Shown: positions 7,803-17,273 of the stretch, piece after piece
Layout of the letters: each line of letters opens with the position of its first letter
Numbering within the stretch: the stretch's first letter is position 1
Source of the DNA: Sporolactobacillus laevolacticus DSM 442
Lineage (GTDB): Bacteria > Bacillota > Bacilli > Bacillales > Sporolactobacillaceae
Length of the DNA: 45,612 bases
Assembly (NCBI RefSeq): GCF_000497245.1
Contig: NZ_AWTC01000013.1
Coordinates: forward strand, 49,816 to 95,427
Direction: 5' to 3'
The notes under the pieces: model-generated
Databases searched by the model: none
Told to the model about the DNA's origin: nothing
The model's input: the letters and a program-made list of their open reading frames with translations, nothing else
Translations under genes and position numbers: made by a program

Positions 7803-9440
7803 TCAATTCCCTTTTTCATTATTACTCAGAAGAGGCTGTAGCCGAAAGGCAAATCGAATCAGGAATCCCGTCTCAGGATCCTTCAAATCCTTTCCAAGGA
7901 GATGCTCGCATTTTTCAATTCTATAAATAACGGTATTGCGGTGAATGAACAACTTCTTTGCTGTCTCTGAAATCTGGCAATTGGATTCAAAGTAGACAAT
8001 TAACGTGTGAAAAAGATCTTCATCTTCCTGTTTTTTTGAAAAGGACAGAACCTGAAAAGTTTCATAGTACAGCTTGCGCAAATCTTCCAAAGGCACCATG
8101 CGCAACAGATCGGAAAAGCCCTTAGACTGATAGATTTGAATGAAAGAGCGCCGGCTGGAATGCAGACCGGTTTGCAGAGCATCGATTGCGGCTTGGTATG
8201 CAGCAGAGACATCGGACAGATTCACGCAAAGATTGCTAAGGCCGAAGGAAATCGTTTCTGAAAAGAATTGTTCCACTTGCTTCTGAACTCTACTCAAATA
8301 AGGCAAGAGCTGTCTCGGGCCATTCGCCCATCCTTCCCCGACATCAAATAAGCAAATACAGAAACTATCTTTTACAAAAAAGTAGCCAGTAAAAGGCAAA
8401 TTTTCCATTTCTCCCTCGATAAAATCACTGACATCATTTGTTTTCATTCTGAATTTCGTAAAGCTGATCTGTTTGTCGTCAATGTCGAGTTTTCCAACAG
8501 CAAGAATCGTTTTTTGTTCGCTCAGCATCCCGAATTCCTTCGCACGGCTAACCATCTCCTCCTTAGAGGAAAATTCATCCATGATTAATTTCAGAAAAAA
8601 ATCGTCGCGGATTTTTCGGTCGCTTTGCTTCAATGCCTCATCTTTAATCAATTCAAAAGCCAGAACATTCGCCGCCTGCTCAATCGTCAGAACGAGCATT
8701 CGTTCTTCCATCGGTATGTGTCCGGCAATCATTAGAAAATGACGTTTTGTTTTATAAGTATAAAGAGGGAATAGTGTATACGCCTGATGTGTTGCTCTCA
8801 AGCAGAACGCTGAATAAGATTTATTCATCTGCGCAAAAGAAGAGCCAACTTGTTTCAGTGGCGCAAAGAGTTCCTGCCCAGATCCATCCGCTTCCTGACC
8901 CGTTACCGCAATCGGCTTGAAATAATTGTCAAGAAGAGCGGCCGGGTACCCGATTAATTGGGAAAGACTGTTCAAAAGCTGTACTGTTCCTTCGCCATTC
9001 ATGATGTGGCTGGAAAACTGTTGGTGCGTGTTAATCGCAAATTGCAGTTCCTGCGTACGCGCATGAAGAATCAACGTCAACGTCTGGTTCACAATATCAA
9101 CAAGCGGGATGCTGTTCGGAATAAAAATCAGCGGAAACGACAGCTGGTTCGCAATTCGAATCACTTCATCAGGAATGTCCTCGATAAAACGTTTCGTTTT
9201 GATACCAAGCGCAGCACATCCTTTTTCAGCCATCTGCCGAACCAGCTTTTCAAAAAACTCGGTATTGTTTTTCAGATGATAGCCCGAGGTAACCAGCCAG
9301 TCACCTGGCTTAAGGTAATCAATGATATCCGGAGCATCCATCATATTAATATTGCGTATCTCCCGATCAGACCCGTTATCACCTGCAATGAGTCTGAATC
9401 CGGAAAATATTTGTTGAGAAAAAATATCCGAGACAATCAT
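7803..9440 (-). CDS. pucR: Purine catabolism regulator, PucR family
   Basis: 545 residues from the ATG at 9440. That ATG is eight bases from GGGGGA; the ATG two codons earlier (9446) is too close to it. The N-terminal PucR domain (about residues 1-125) begins MIVSDIFSQQIF and includes GDWLVTSGYHLKNN. The middle is GGDEF/CdaR-like, and the C-terminus is a PucR-type helix-turn-helix: NCQISETAKKLFIHRNTVIYRI, then CEHLLGKDLKDPETGFLIRFA. In B. subtilis PucR activates uric acid catabolism in response to allantoin-type intermediates. It heads the pucFGH direction, and no terminator was seen before pucF. Confidence 0.92.
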   Translation of the reverse strand: MIVSDIFSQQIFSGFRLIAGDNGSDREIRNINMMDAPDIIDYLKPGDWLVTSGYHLKNNTEFFEKLVRQMAEKGCAALGIKTKRFIEDIPDEVIRIANQLSFPLIFIPNSIPLVDIVNQTLTLILHARTQELQFAINTHQQFSSHIMNGEGTVQLLNSLSQLIGYPAALLDNYFKPIAVTGQEADGSGQELFAPLKQVGSSFAQMNKSYSAFCLRATHQAYTLFPLYTYKTKRHFLMIAGHIPMEERMLVLTIEQAANVLAFELIKDEALKQSDRKIRDDFFLKLIMDEFSSKEEMVSRAKEFGMLSEQKTILAVGKLDIDDKQISFTKFRMKTNDVSDFIEGEMENLPFTGYFFVKDSFCICLFDVGEGWANGPRQLLPYLSRVQKQVEQFFSETISFGLSNLCVNLSDVSAAYQAAIDALQTGLHSSRRSFIQIYQSKGFSDLLRMVPLEDLRKLYYETFQVLSFSKKQEDEDLFHTLIVYFESNCQISETAKKLFIHRNTVIYRIEKCEHLLGKDLKDPETGFLIRFAFRLQPLLSNNEKGN

Positions 9441-9543
9441 CTTCATGTTCCCCCATTTAACTTCTATTGCTTTTAGTGAACCATTTTTCGAATGTTTTGT
9501 CGATTGTTCCAACAATTTTCCAGCCTTAATCTGCGCTTGATCA

Positions 9544-9680
9544 CACTCCAGTTGCTCCCTTTCCGCGGGCGATCCGGGAGCCTCCTCGGTTCACCTAGAG
9601 ACCTGCGGGGTCTCCCCTGGCTCTTATCAACTAGAACAGTCCCGCAGGAGTCTCGCACTTCCGTGTTTAATCAGAACCTT
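9544..9680 (+). repeat. Dispersed intergenic palindromic repeat, copy A
   Basis: It shares with 23945-24080, in the same order and orientation, the blocks CCGCGGGCGATCCG, GAGCCTCCTC, CTGCGGGGTCTC, TGGCTC and CCCGCAGGA followed by TCTCGCA. The blocks CTGCGGGG and CCCGCAG are complementary, so the unit can fold. Similar elements are common between genes in Bacillales (recognition, not a search). Confidence 0.7.
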
Positions 9681-9745
9681 TTCCAAATCATCACGCCGCT
9701 TATTTGAACCCTGAGACCTTTCAAAATTTAAACTTTTTTTCTTAT

Positions 9746-9779
9746 GAAAAAGGCCGTCTCCCGTTAAAGGAAACAGCCG
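9746..9779 (-). terminator. Terminator of the oligopeptide-binding gene
   Basis: On the minus strand GGCTGTTTCC, a six-base loop and GGGAGACGGCC form an imperfect stem followed by TTTTTC. Confidence 0.55.
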
Positions 9780-9799
9780 ATACAGATCACAGTTTTCAC

Positions 9800-11419
9800 T
9801 TACTTGGTGCTCTTATAGGACCATTTCTGTAGATTGTGCGCAGTTCCCGGCCAGAATGAAGCCGGACCGCCGTAGGCCACATCCTTGCCGACTGCAACGG
9901 TGTCATCACTTGAATACAAGGTGAAAATCGGCATATCCCGATCCCATATCTCTTGAAGCTGGTTATAAATTGCATGCCGTTTGCTGCTGTCTGGTTCGAG
10001 CTTTCCTTGCTCAAGCAGTTTTGTTGATTCGGGATCATTATAGCTCATGAAGTTATAAGCGCCGCCTGGGGCATAAACGGATGAAATATCCGGATCAATG
10101 GTGAAGCCAAGACCGATCAGAAGCAAGTCAAAATCTCCTGCTTTTCCTTTCTGCATCACGGTTGGAAAATCATAGGTGGTCTCATTCACTTTAATGCCTA
10201 CAGCCTTTAGATTTTGAGTAATGATATCTGCCGATTGTTCACGCACTTTATTGCCGATTGGCACGACAAGATTGATTGTCTTATTAAAATCAAAGCCCGC
10301 ATCCTTGAGCATTTGTTTTGCTTTAGCCGGATCATACCCAATCGTTTTCATTTTTGTATTCAAGTACGGATTGATTTTTGTATAAGGTCCGTCAACAATG
10401 TCGCCATAGCCCTTTAGCAATTGTTTCACGATCTGTTCACGATTAATGGCTGTTGCGATGGCTTGGCGTACTTTGGCATCCTTAATGGTCTTTGTGTTGA
10501 ACATCATCGTTTGATAGCCGATCTGTTTATTCAATTGTGTTTTTACGTTGGAAAACTGCTGCACTGTCTTTAAATCCTGGAAGGAAATATTGCCGTTTCC
10601 TCCTGACGCGGTCATCTGTATGCCGCCTGTCTTTAGTTCATCAACAAGATTTGGTGCCTGCATGATTTTGAGAATCATGCTGCTAACTTTGGGTTTGCCA
10701 AGATAATAATTCTTCGAAGCTTTAAATTGTACGTAAGTATTTTTCACATATTTCACAAATGTATAGGGACCGCTTGTTACATTCGGTGCTTGCATATACG
10801 TACTGTTTGCTAAATCCTCCGGTTTGATCTTCTGAAGCACATGCGCCGGGAGTGTGATGATCTTCGTGCCAATCATTTCTTTGATGTAATTGGGATCGAC
10901 AGGTACCTTCGTCTTGAAGCTCACCGTATGCTCGTCCACTTTTTTCAAATCCGGAATTGCTGTTTCGCCTTTTTTCAATTTACCGCTATTATCCATCCCT
11001 TCAAGAGCCGAAAGATAAGCGCCGACCGCAATTTCCGATTTTGGATTTGCAATCAGATTAAACGTAAACACAACATCATCAGCAGTAATTGGCTTGCCAT
11101 CCGACCATTTTGCCTTTGGATTCAATTTGATTTTGTAGGTCTGATTATCTGTTGTGTCAATGGATTCTGCCAGCTTCGGTTCAAATTTCAAAGGGTGCGT
11201 CATATCCAAGAACGAATCAAACATAAAGCGTTCAATGAACTGTCCGGCAATATCACCTGTATTAATGGGATTGAAGCTTGTTGGAGCATTAACTAAACCT
11301 ACCGACATCGTTTTGGTTGAACTCGTTGAACCTTTGTCAGTATTCCCGCATGCTGTGAGCAAAAGAAGGGTTAAGGATAACAAACAAATAAGTAAAGTTT
11401 TGATTGATCGTACCTGCAT
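9800..11419 (-). CDS. Oligopeptide-type ABC transporter substrate-binding lipoprotein (orphan)
   Basis: 539 residues from the ATG at 11419, which follows AGGAGCTGAACAGAAA; the longer reading frame upstream lacks a ribosome binding site. The N-terminus is a lipoprotein signal with lipobox LLTACGN, so it should be anchored outside the membrane. The body is an SBP_bac_5 (OppA/DppA-like) domain: FERFMFDSFLD, then ADDVVFTFNL, RQAIATAINRE and NPYLNTK. No permease or ATPase genes adjoin it. Its position between pucR and the Rieske gene suggests a ligand connected with purine catabolism, or shared use of a distant permease; both are inferences. Confidence 0.88.
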   Translation of the reverse strand: MQVRSIKTLLICLLSLTLLLLTACGNTDKGSTSSTKTMSVGLVNAPTSFNPINTGDIAGQFIERFMFDSFLDMTHPLKFEPKLAESIDTTDNQTYKIKLNPKAKWSDGKPITADDVVFTFNLIANPKSEIAVGAYLSALEGMDNSGKLKKGETAIPDLKKVDEHTVSFKTKVPVDPNYIKEMIGTKIITLPAHVLQKIKPEDLANSTYMQAPNVTSGPYTFVKYVKNTYVQFKASKNYYLGKPKVSSMILKIMQAPNLVDELKTGGIQMTASGGNGNISFQDLKTVQQFSNVKTQLNKQIGYQTMMFNTKTIKDAKVRQAIATAINREQIVKQLLKGYGDIVDGPYTKINPYLNTKMKTIGYDPAKAKQMLKDAGFDFNKTINLVVPIGNKVREQSADIITQNLKAVGIKVNETTYDFPTVMQKGKAGDFDLLLIGLGFTIDPDISSVYAPGGAYNFMSYNDPESTKLLEQGKLEPDSSKRHAIYNQLQEIWDRDMPIFTLYSSDDTVAVGKDVAYGGPASFWPGTAHNLQKWSYKSTK

Positions 11420-11869
11420 TTTCTGTTCAGCTCCTATTCGAATTTTTGTGCCGTCAGTGTCTGCTTCCATTAGTTTTCAAATTTTCAAAAATTAATGATA
11501 GCGACTTCGTGTGTAATCTTTTGTATATGCATTATGTTAAATTTATTGACGCCGACTGTCATTGGTCTAAGTAGCCAAAATCAATAACTGGTTTTGTTCA
11601 AAACAGATAAAAAAATTGATGTGGCATCATTTTTTACAGGTATATACGTCATCAACGATCATAAATTTACATTCCAATGCTATAATGAAAGACATCGAAA
11701 TATAAAAATGTTCACAATTTTGACAAATAATCCAAAAGAAAAACTTGTTCATGAACTAAACCTACAAAAAAAGCGGATAATTGTAAGATCTTCTAACACA
11801 ATGATGCAGTTTTTACGAGATTTATTATAAACTTTCTGAGAATCAAACATTTTGGGAGGGAGAATCGTT
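11420..11869. other. Divergent promoter region between the binding-protein gene and the Rieske gene
   Basis: 450 bp. A frame from 11594 to 11830 (78 codons) has only a TTG start and no ribosome binding site, so I do not call it. A TGT...ACA dyad at 11709-11725 (TGTTCACAATTTTGACA) misses the TnrA/GlnR pattern by one position. A TTGACA at its right end could be a -35, but the -10 is poor. On the other side, TGTAATCTTTTGTATAT near 11511 is half a dyad. Confidence 0.4.
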
Positions 11870-13198
<1,329 letters not shown>

Positions 13199-13200
<2 letters not shown>

Positions 13201-13235
13201 GATAATTCCCCCGGCATTATCTCTTTATTTTATAG
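13199..13235 (+). terminator. Hairpin with T-rich tail after the ferredoxin
   Basis: Perfect arms GAGATAAT (13199-13206) and ATTATCTC (13216-13223), followed by TTTATTTTAT. The stem overlaps the ferredoxin stop, so it could partly terminate or attenuate transcription before the permease. Confidence 0.55.
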
Positions 13236-13267
13236 ATACAAAAAATCATAGAGTAGGAGTGTGAAAA

Positions 13268-14605
13268 ATGGATACGACTCAAAAACCCGGAAAAATTTTA
13301 TCGCTCGGCATTCAACACATGCTGGCAATGTATGGAGGAGCGGTTATTGTTCCTTTGATTGTCGGCGTCGCTGTGGGGCTGAAAGGTGCGGAACTCGCAT
13401 TACTCGTTTCAATTGACCTGGCTGCGTGCGGACTTGCCACATTGCTTCAGGCCTGGAAAAACCGATATTTTGGAATCGGGCTTCCGATTGTGATGGGGTG
13501 TACCTTTACCGCTGTCTCACCAATGATTATCATTGGAAAATCGTACGGGATGCCCGGAATTTGCGGTGCGATTCTTGTCGCTGGGCTGGTTGTACTGATT
13601 TTATCCACGTTTTTCGGTAAAATTGTTCATCTCTTCCCGCCTGTTGTCGTAGGTACGGTCGTGATGATAATCGGCATTACGCTGATTCCGGTTGCGATCA
13701 ACAATTTAGGCGGCGGGGTTGGTGCAAAGGATTTCGGAAGTCCACAAAATTTGGCGCTCGGGTTCGGTGTACTCGCGCTAATTATCATCATGAACCGCTT
13801 TTTCAAAGGATTTCTGCGCACGCTTTCTATTCTTCTGAGCATCGTCATTGGAACAATTGCCGCTTCTTTCATGGGTATGGTCGATTTTTCATCGCTGGGC
13901 GGAGCCGGCTGGTTCAGCCTGATCAAGCCGTTCAGCTTCGGTGCACCGACTTTTCACGTTGACGCGATCATTGCCATGTCGATCGTCGGCATTGTCAGCA
14001 TGATTGAAACAACCGGGGTGTATTTGGCACTCAGTGAAATCTGCGAGCAGCCGATCGATGAGAAAGCAATGGAGCATGGATACCGAGCAGAAGGCTTGGC
14101 GATTCTCGTCGGAGGATTGTTCAACGCGTTCCCTTACACAACATTTTCACAGAATGTAGGGCTTGTCCAAATGACACGTGTAAAAACGAGAAGCGTTGCG
14201 ATTGTCTGCGGCATCGCGCTGATTATCCTTGGCCTGATTCCGAAGATCGGCGCTTTGACCGTATTGATTCCGAATGCGGTGATCGGCGGCGCCACACTCG
14301 CTATGTTCGGCATGGTGATCGCCTCCGGCGTCCGGATGCTTGGCAAAGTTGACTTTTCACGTCAGGAAAATCTGCTTATTGTTGCCTGCGCGATTGGGGT
14401 CGGCCTTGGTGTTACCGTTCAACCTGCGCTGTTCGCAAAGTTTCCAAGTCTCGTACAGATTCTAACCAATAACGGCATTGTTTCCGGCAGTCTTACCGCT
14501 CTTATTTTAAATATTATCTTTAATGTCGGCCGCCACACGACCGAAGAAAAAGTTACCGACCTGTCGAAGCAGATGATCGCTGAAACCAGTGCGACGAAAT
14601 CCTGA
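13268..14605 (+). CDS. NCS2-family urate/xanthine permease
   Basis: 445 residues with about 14 hydrophobic segments. TM1 carries the QH motif of NCS2 purine carriers in IQHMLAMYGGAVIVP. The NCS2 signature is seen in FSQNVGLVQMTRVKTR, and the acidic substrate-binding stretch in SMIETTGVYLALSE. The pattern is that of the xanthine/uric acid branch (PucJ, PucK, UacT, XanQ) rather than the uracil branch. It imports the substrate for this island across the cytoplasmic membrane by cation symport. The start ATG follows GTAGGAGTG. It lies 67 bp after the ferredoxin with a hairpin between. Urate versus xanthine cannot be decided from sequence. Confidence 0.9.
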   Translation: MDTTQKPGKILSLGIQHMLAMYGGAVIVPLIVGVAVGLKGAELALLVSIDLAACGLATLLQAWKNRYFGIGLPIVMGCTFTAVSPMIIIGKSYGMPGICGAILVAGLVVLILSTFFGKIVHLFPPVVVGTVVMIIGITLIPVAINNLGGGVGAKDFGSPQNLALGFGVLALIIIMNRFFKGFLRTLSILLSIVIGTIAASFMGMVDFSSLGGAGWFSLIKPFSFGAPTFHVDAIIAMSIVGIVSMIETTGVYLALSEICEQPIDEKAMEHGYRAEGLAILVGGLFNAFPYTTFSQNVGLVQMTRVKTRSVAIVCGIALIILGLIPKIGALTVLIPNAVIGGATLAMFGMVIASGVRMLGKVDFSRQENLLIVACAIGVGLGVTVQPALFAKFPSLVQILTNNGIVSGSLTALILNIIFNVGRHTTEEKVTDLSKQMIAETSATKS

Positions 14606-14739
14606 TTGAATCAATCGGGAAATGCTATCCGACAACGTTAATTTCTATTAATCTTATACTTTTGTACGTAAATGTGATGAACGCTAAAAAAGTAAAAAAA
14701 AAAGACTACTCCTGATGCATGAGCTGAATTTTTTTCAGC
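14606..14739. other. Junction between the permease gene and the IS110 element
   Basis: 134 bp, no gene. One end of the element must lie here but I cannot place it, since IS110 elements lack terminal inverted repeats. A small hairpin AGCTGAA-TTTTT-TTCAGCT lies near 14722-14740 next to the transposase stop. Confidence 0.4.
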
Positions 14740-15972
14740 TTATGCTGTTTTTTCGTGAATTTCTATTTCGTGACCGAGAAGCTTCTCTAATTGTCGTTGA
14801 TAGTACTCGGCGCTGCTTTTCTTCTTTGGCAGGTAATCTGGACCCAACTCTCTGTATTTTTCTTTCTTTTTAAGCATTGAATAGATAATCCTTAAAATAA
14901 GGTGAGCGAGCGCCACATTGGCTTTTTTCGGTCCTCGTCGCTTAACCAATCGATAATAATAGGCAGACAATCGAGTTTTTTTACTTCGGGCAGCCGCCCA
15001 ACTCACTTGGCAAAGGATTGATTTCAACGCCTTATTGCCCCGTAGGGTTCGAGTCGCTTTTTTTTTACCTGCACTTTCATGGTTTCCAGGACTGAGTCCG
15101 CCCCAGGAAGCAAGATGAGCTGATGTTGGAAACCGAGTCATGTCCGGACCGATTTCAGCCAGGATTTCCGCCGCCGCATCCTGGTCAATGCCTGGAACCG
15201 TAACCAGCAGACCCAGTTCTTCTTTATACGCTTGAACGCTGTGATCAATTTCCGCTTCAATCTCACAAATATGGTCTTCAAGGACGAGCAGTAGATCATA
15301 TTGCCGGCGCATTAATTCCCGATGATGCGCACGCACCTTGCCATTTAACGCATCTACCAATTTGGGTGCCTTGACTTTCAGTTTTGTTTTGATCAAACGA
15401 CGTACCTGTTCCAAGGTCAGTGTTTCGCCATTCATGATCGATTCCAAAAGCAATCGGCCGGATACCCCAAATACATTACTCATATAACTGGTTAATTTTA
15501 TGTTGGCATCCTGAAGCACTTTATGAATTCGATTTTTTTGAGCCGTCGCCATCTGCATCAAGCTACGTCGATATCGAGTTAAGTCGCGCAAATTACGGAT
15601 ATCGACCGGAGGCACAAAACTTGATTCAATTAATCAATTGAGTAAAAGTTTGGCAATCCATTGGGCATCGCTGATATCTGTTTTTCTTCCTGGAACATTC
15701 TTAATACGGTGTGCATTAGCCAGCACCAATTCGAATTCCTCTTCGAGGATATTCCAAACGGGTTTCCAATAGACACCTGTACTTTCCATCGCGACGTACC
15801 TACTCTCCATTTTGAGCAGCCAATCACTTAAAGCAAGCAACTCCTTGGTGGTTGTGCCAAAGGTCCGAATCTGTTTGTTTACCTTTTGACCCGGTTCCCC
15901 ATAAAGAACACAGGCAACAACGGTTTCCTGATGCACATCTAAACCTGCACAACGCGACAATAGAGCATCCAT
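14740..15972 (-). pseudogene. IS110-family transposase split by one in-frame TGA
   Basis: The full frame is 411 codons, normal for the family. The first 112 residues form the RuvC-like DEDD domain: D12 in GLDVHQ, E63 in AMESTGVYW, D99 and D102 in KTDISDAQW. A TGA at 15636-15634 then interrupts. Translation continues in the same frame through SSFVPPVDIRNLRDLTRYR into the C-terminal Tnp domain with its serine motif LASWGGLSPGNHESAGK. No base is gained or lost, so this is a nonsense change, not a frameshift. The stop falls exactly between the two domains. A GTG at 15615 could start the second part, but no ribosome binding site precedes it. The element is probably inactive unless the stop is read through. 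Confidence 0.85.
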
Positions 15973-16160
15973 GATTGATCATCCCCTCAATAAAAAATGG
16001 AAGGACAGGACCTGCACCCGAGTCAATATGAATTTTTGTACACGTGCTTAGAAAAGCCACAATAGGCGGTACTCAACAATGCAGGAGGTCGGTTTCTTTA
16101 ACGGAGTTCACCCAATGAGACTGCCAAAAGTATTCGACCTCAATTCTGTCCTTATTTTAC
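15973..16160 (-). ncRNA. Candidate bridge-RNA region of the IS110 element
   Basis: In the IS110 group the non-coding end upstream of the transposase encodes a structured bridge RNA that pairs with target and donor DNA (established for IS621). This region lies in that place. AAGGACAG at 16001-16008 is fully complementary to CTGTCCTT at 16146-16153, which would close a long structured domain. The loops were not resolved by eye. Confidence 0.4.
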
Positions 16161-16304
16161 TAGTACCCACTCTATATCGTGAGTAAGCGTAACCTACATT
16201 TTCATTCAAGCGGTGTCCCGCTCCCCTCAAGCGGGTCATGGATGTTTCTTTTCTTGAAAAAAGAAGCCCGGCGATCTCGCCGAGCTTCTTTTAATATGCC
16301 TTGC
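16161..16304. other. Junction and terminator region after hiuH
   Basis: 144 bp. It contains the hairpin CCCGCT-N7-AGCGGG (16217-16235) and the strong terminator at 16257-16293. No gene was seen. Confidence 0.5.
16257..16293 (-). terminator. Terminator of the amidase-uraD-hiuH operon
   Basis: AAAAGAAGC and GCTTCTTTT flank an inner GGCG/CGCC stem. A and T runs on both sides make it bidirectional. It lies 12 bp past the hiuH stop. Confidence 0.85.
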
Positions 16305-16655
16305 TCAACTTCCTCGGTAAACCTGATAACCGAATGGAGACACAAGCAACGGTACGTGGTAGTTTTCGTCTACGTTCGCAATGTTGAAACGGATTGTGAT
16401 GATATCCAGAAATGGTGAATCCGGGAAGCCGTTCGCGTACTTAAAAAAATCGCCAATATGAACATGCAATTCGTAGGTTGCTTTATGTAGAGCAGGTCCG
16501 GCGAGAAGTGGTGCGTCCAGGCGGCCATCCGAGTTTGTCACACTGCTCTTTAAAAATGTTATCGACTCCTCATACGCTTCGTACACATCAATCTGGACAT
16601 TTGCTGCAGGTCTACCTTTTGTTAAATCCAAAATATGTGTGGTGAGCTGCCCCAT
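16305..16655 (-). CDS. pucM: 5-hydroxyisourate hydrolase
   Basis: 116 residues from the ATG at 16655 (six bases after AGAGGGG); an ATG two codons earlier abuts the ribosome binding site. It is a transthyretin-like protein. The N-terminal LTTHILDLTKGRPA contributes the active-site histidine, and the C-terminus ends in the hallmark tetrapeptide YRGS (PFGYQVYRGS). It hydrolyses 5-hydroxyisourate, the product of urate oxidation, to OHCU. It is the last gene of a three-gene operon after uraD. It proves that a urate-oxidising activity should exist in this organism, although no classical uricase is seen here. Confidence 0.95.
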   Translation of the reverse strand: MGQLTTHILDLTKGRPAANVQIDVYEAYEESITFLKSSVTNSDGRLDAPLLAGPALHKATYELHVHIGDFFKYANGFPDSPFLDIITIRFNIANVDENYHVPLLVSPFGYQVYRGS

Positions 16656-16742
16656 ACGCATCCCCTCTCATCTTATCATGTGTCTGAACCCATGTTCTGC
16701 ACGTCATCTTCAAAATTCTGCCGATACAACTCCAAGTGGCAC

Positions 16743-17246
16743 TTACTTATCTCCTGCTTGCAGTAGATCATCCAGGCGAAAATGGGCGATCTGCAATATT
16801 TCCTCAATAGCAGTTTCAAATTCATCCTTTTTTGCATTGCTCAACCGCGTCTTCATTACGGCATAAATTTCAGATTTGGTCTTCCCGCGGACAGCCATAA
16901 TGAACGGGAAATCAAATGTTTTTTCATACTCAGCATTTAATTCCGAGAAGGCTGCCGCTTCCTCTTCTTCCAGATTCCGAAGCCCAGCTCCTTGCTGTTC
17001 ACCGGTTGAGTTTTTGGTCATTTTGCCGGCAGATCCGAGTCGTGGATGGGCATTGATCAGTGTTGCCTTTTGTTCATGTGTGGCTGATGTGACAACCGAC
17101 TCCATCGCTCCGAACAGTTCATCAACAGAAGAAAAAGGTTTCAGCTTAGCTGTTTCCGCAACAATCCATGGCGAGTGCTCAAAAATTCCGTCCAGCAGCT
17201 GCACAAATTTCTCTGTGGCCGCCGCATTCAATGTCTCAAGCTTCAA
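16743..17246 (-). CDS. uraD: OHCU decarboxylase
   Basis: 167 residues from a TTG at 17246, chosen because it lies eight bases after GGGAGG; no in-frame ATG fits. The catalytic region reads NAHPRLGSAGKMTKNST, then GEQQGAGL, typical of 2-oxo-4-hydroxy-4-carboxy-5-ureidoimidazoline decarboxylase, which yields S-allantoin. In B. subtilis this domain is the N-terminal half of PucL, fused to uricase. Here the gene ends after the decarboxylase domain and no uricase domain follows. It lies 27 bp after the amidase and 88 bp before hiuH. Confidence 0.93.
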   Translation of the reverse strand: MKLETLNAAATEKFVQLLDGIFEHSPWIVAETAKLKPFSSVDELFGAMESVVTSATHEQKATLINAHPRLGSAGKMTKNSTGEQQGAGLRNLEEEEAAAFSELNAEYEKTFDFPFIMAVRGKTKSEIYAVMKTRLSNAKKDEFETAIEEILQIAHFRLDDLLQAGDK

Positions 17247-17273
17247 ACGACATTCCTCCCATTGTCGATTGTG

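Larger units (their letters stand above)
9441..9799. other. pucR upstream region carrying a dispersed repeat
   Basis: 359 bp between pucR and the oligopeptide-binding gene. It contains repeat copy A (9544-9680) and the terminator of the binding-protein gene. I see no strong promoter for pucR; it may lie between the repeat and the start codon. Confidence 0.5.
14740..16160 (-). mobile_element. IS110-family insertion sequence with interrupted transposase
   Basis: It comprises a DEDD-type transposase frame (14740-15972) plus at least 190 bp of upstream non-coding DNA. It sits between two convergent transcription units of the purine island and breaks no gene. The outer boundaries are approximate; IS110 elements make no reliable target duplications. 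The palindromic GC-rich stretch at 16217-16235 next to it may be part of the target. Confidence 0.75.

Noticed and set aside
8958-9476. 172-codon plus-strand frame opposite pucR
   Set aside because: It is a shadow of pucR: no ribosome binding site and a His/Arg/Asn-rich composition of no known family.
10841-11296. 151-codon plus-strand frame opposite the oligopeptide-binding gene
   Set aside because: Antisense shadow of a clearly coding lipoprotein gene, without a ribosome binding site.
11594-11830. 78-codon frame before the Rieske gene
   Set aside because: It has only a TTG start and no ribosome binding site, lies in a divergent promoter region, and shows no recognisable domain.
15634-15636. 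TGA in the IS110 transposase as a selenocysteine codon
   Set aside because: No hairpin of SECIS type and no reason for selenocysteine between the two domains; a nonsense mutation is simpler.
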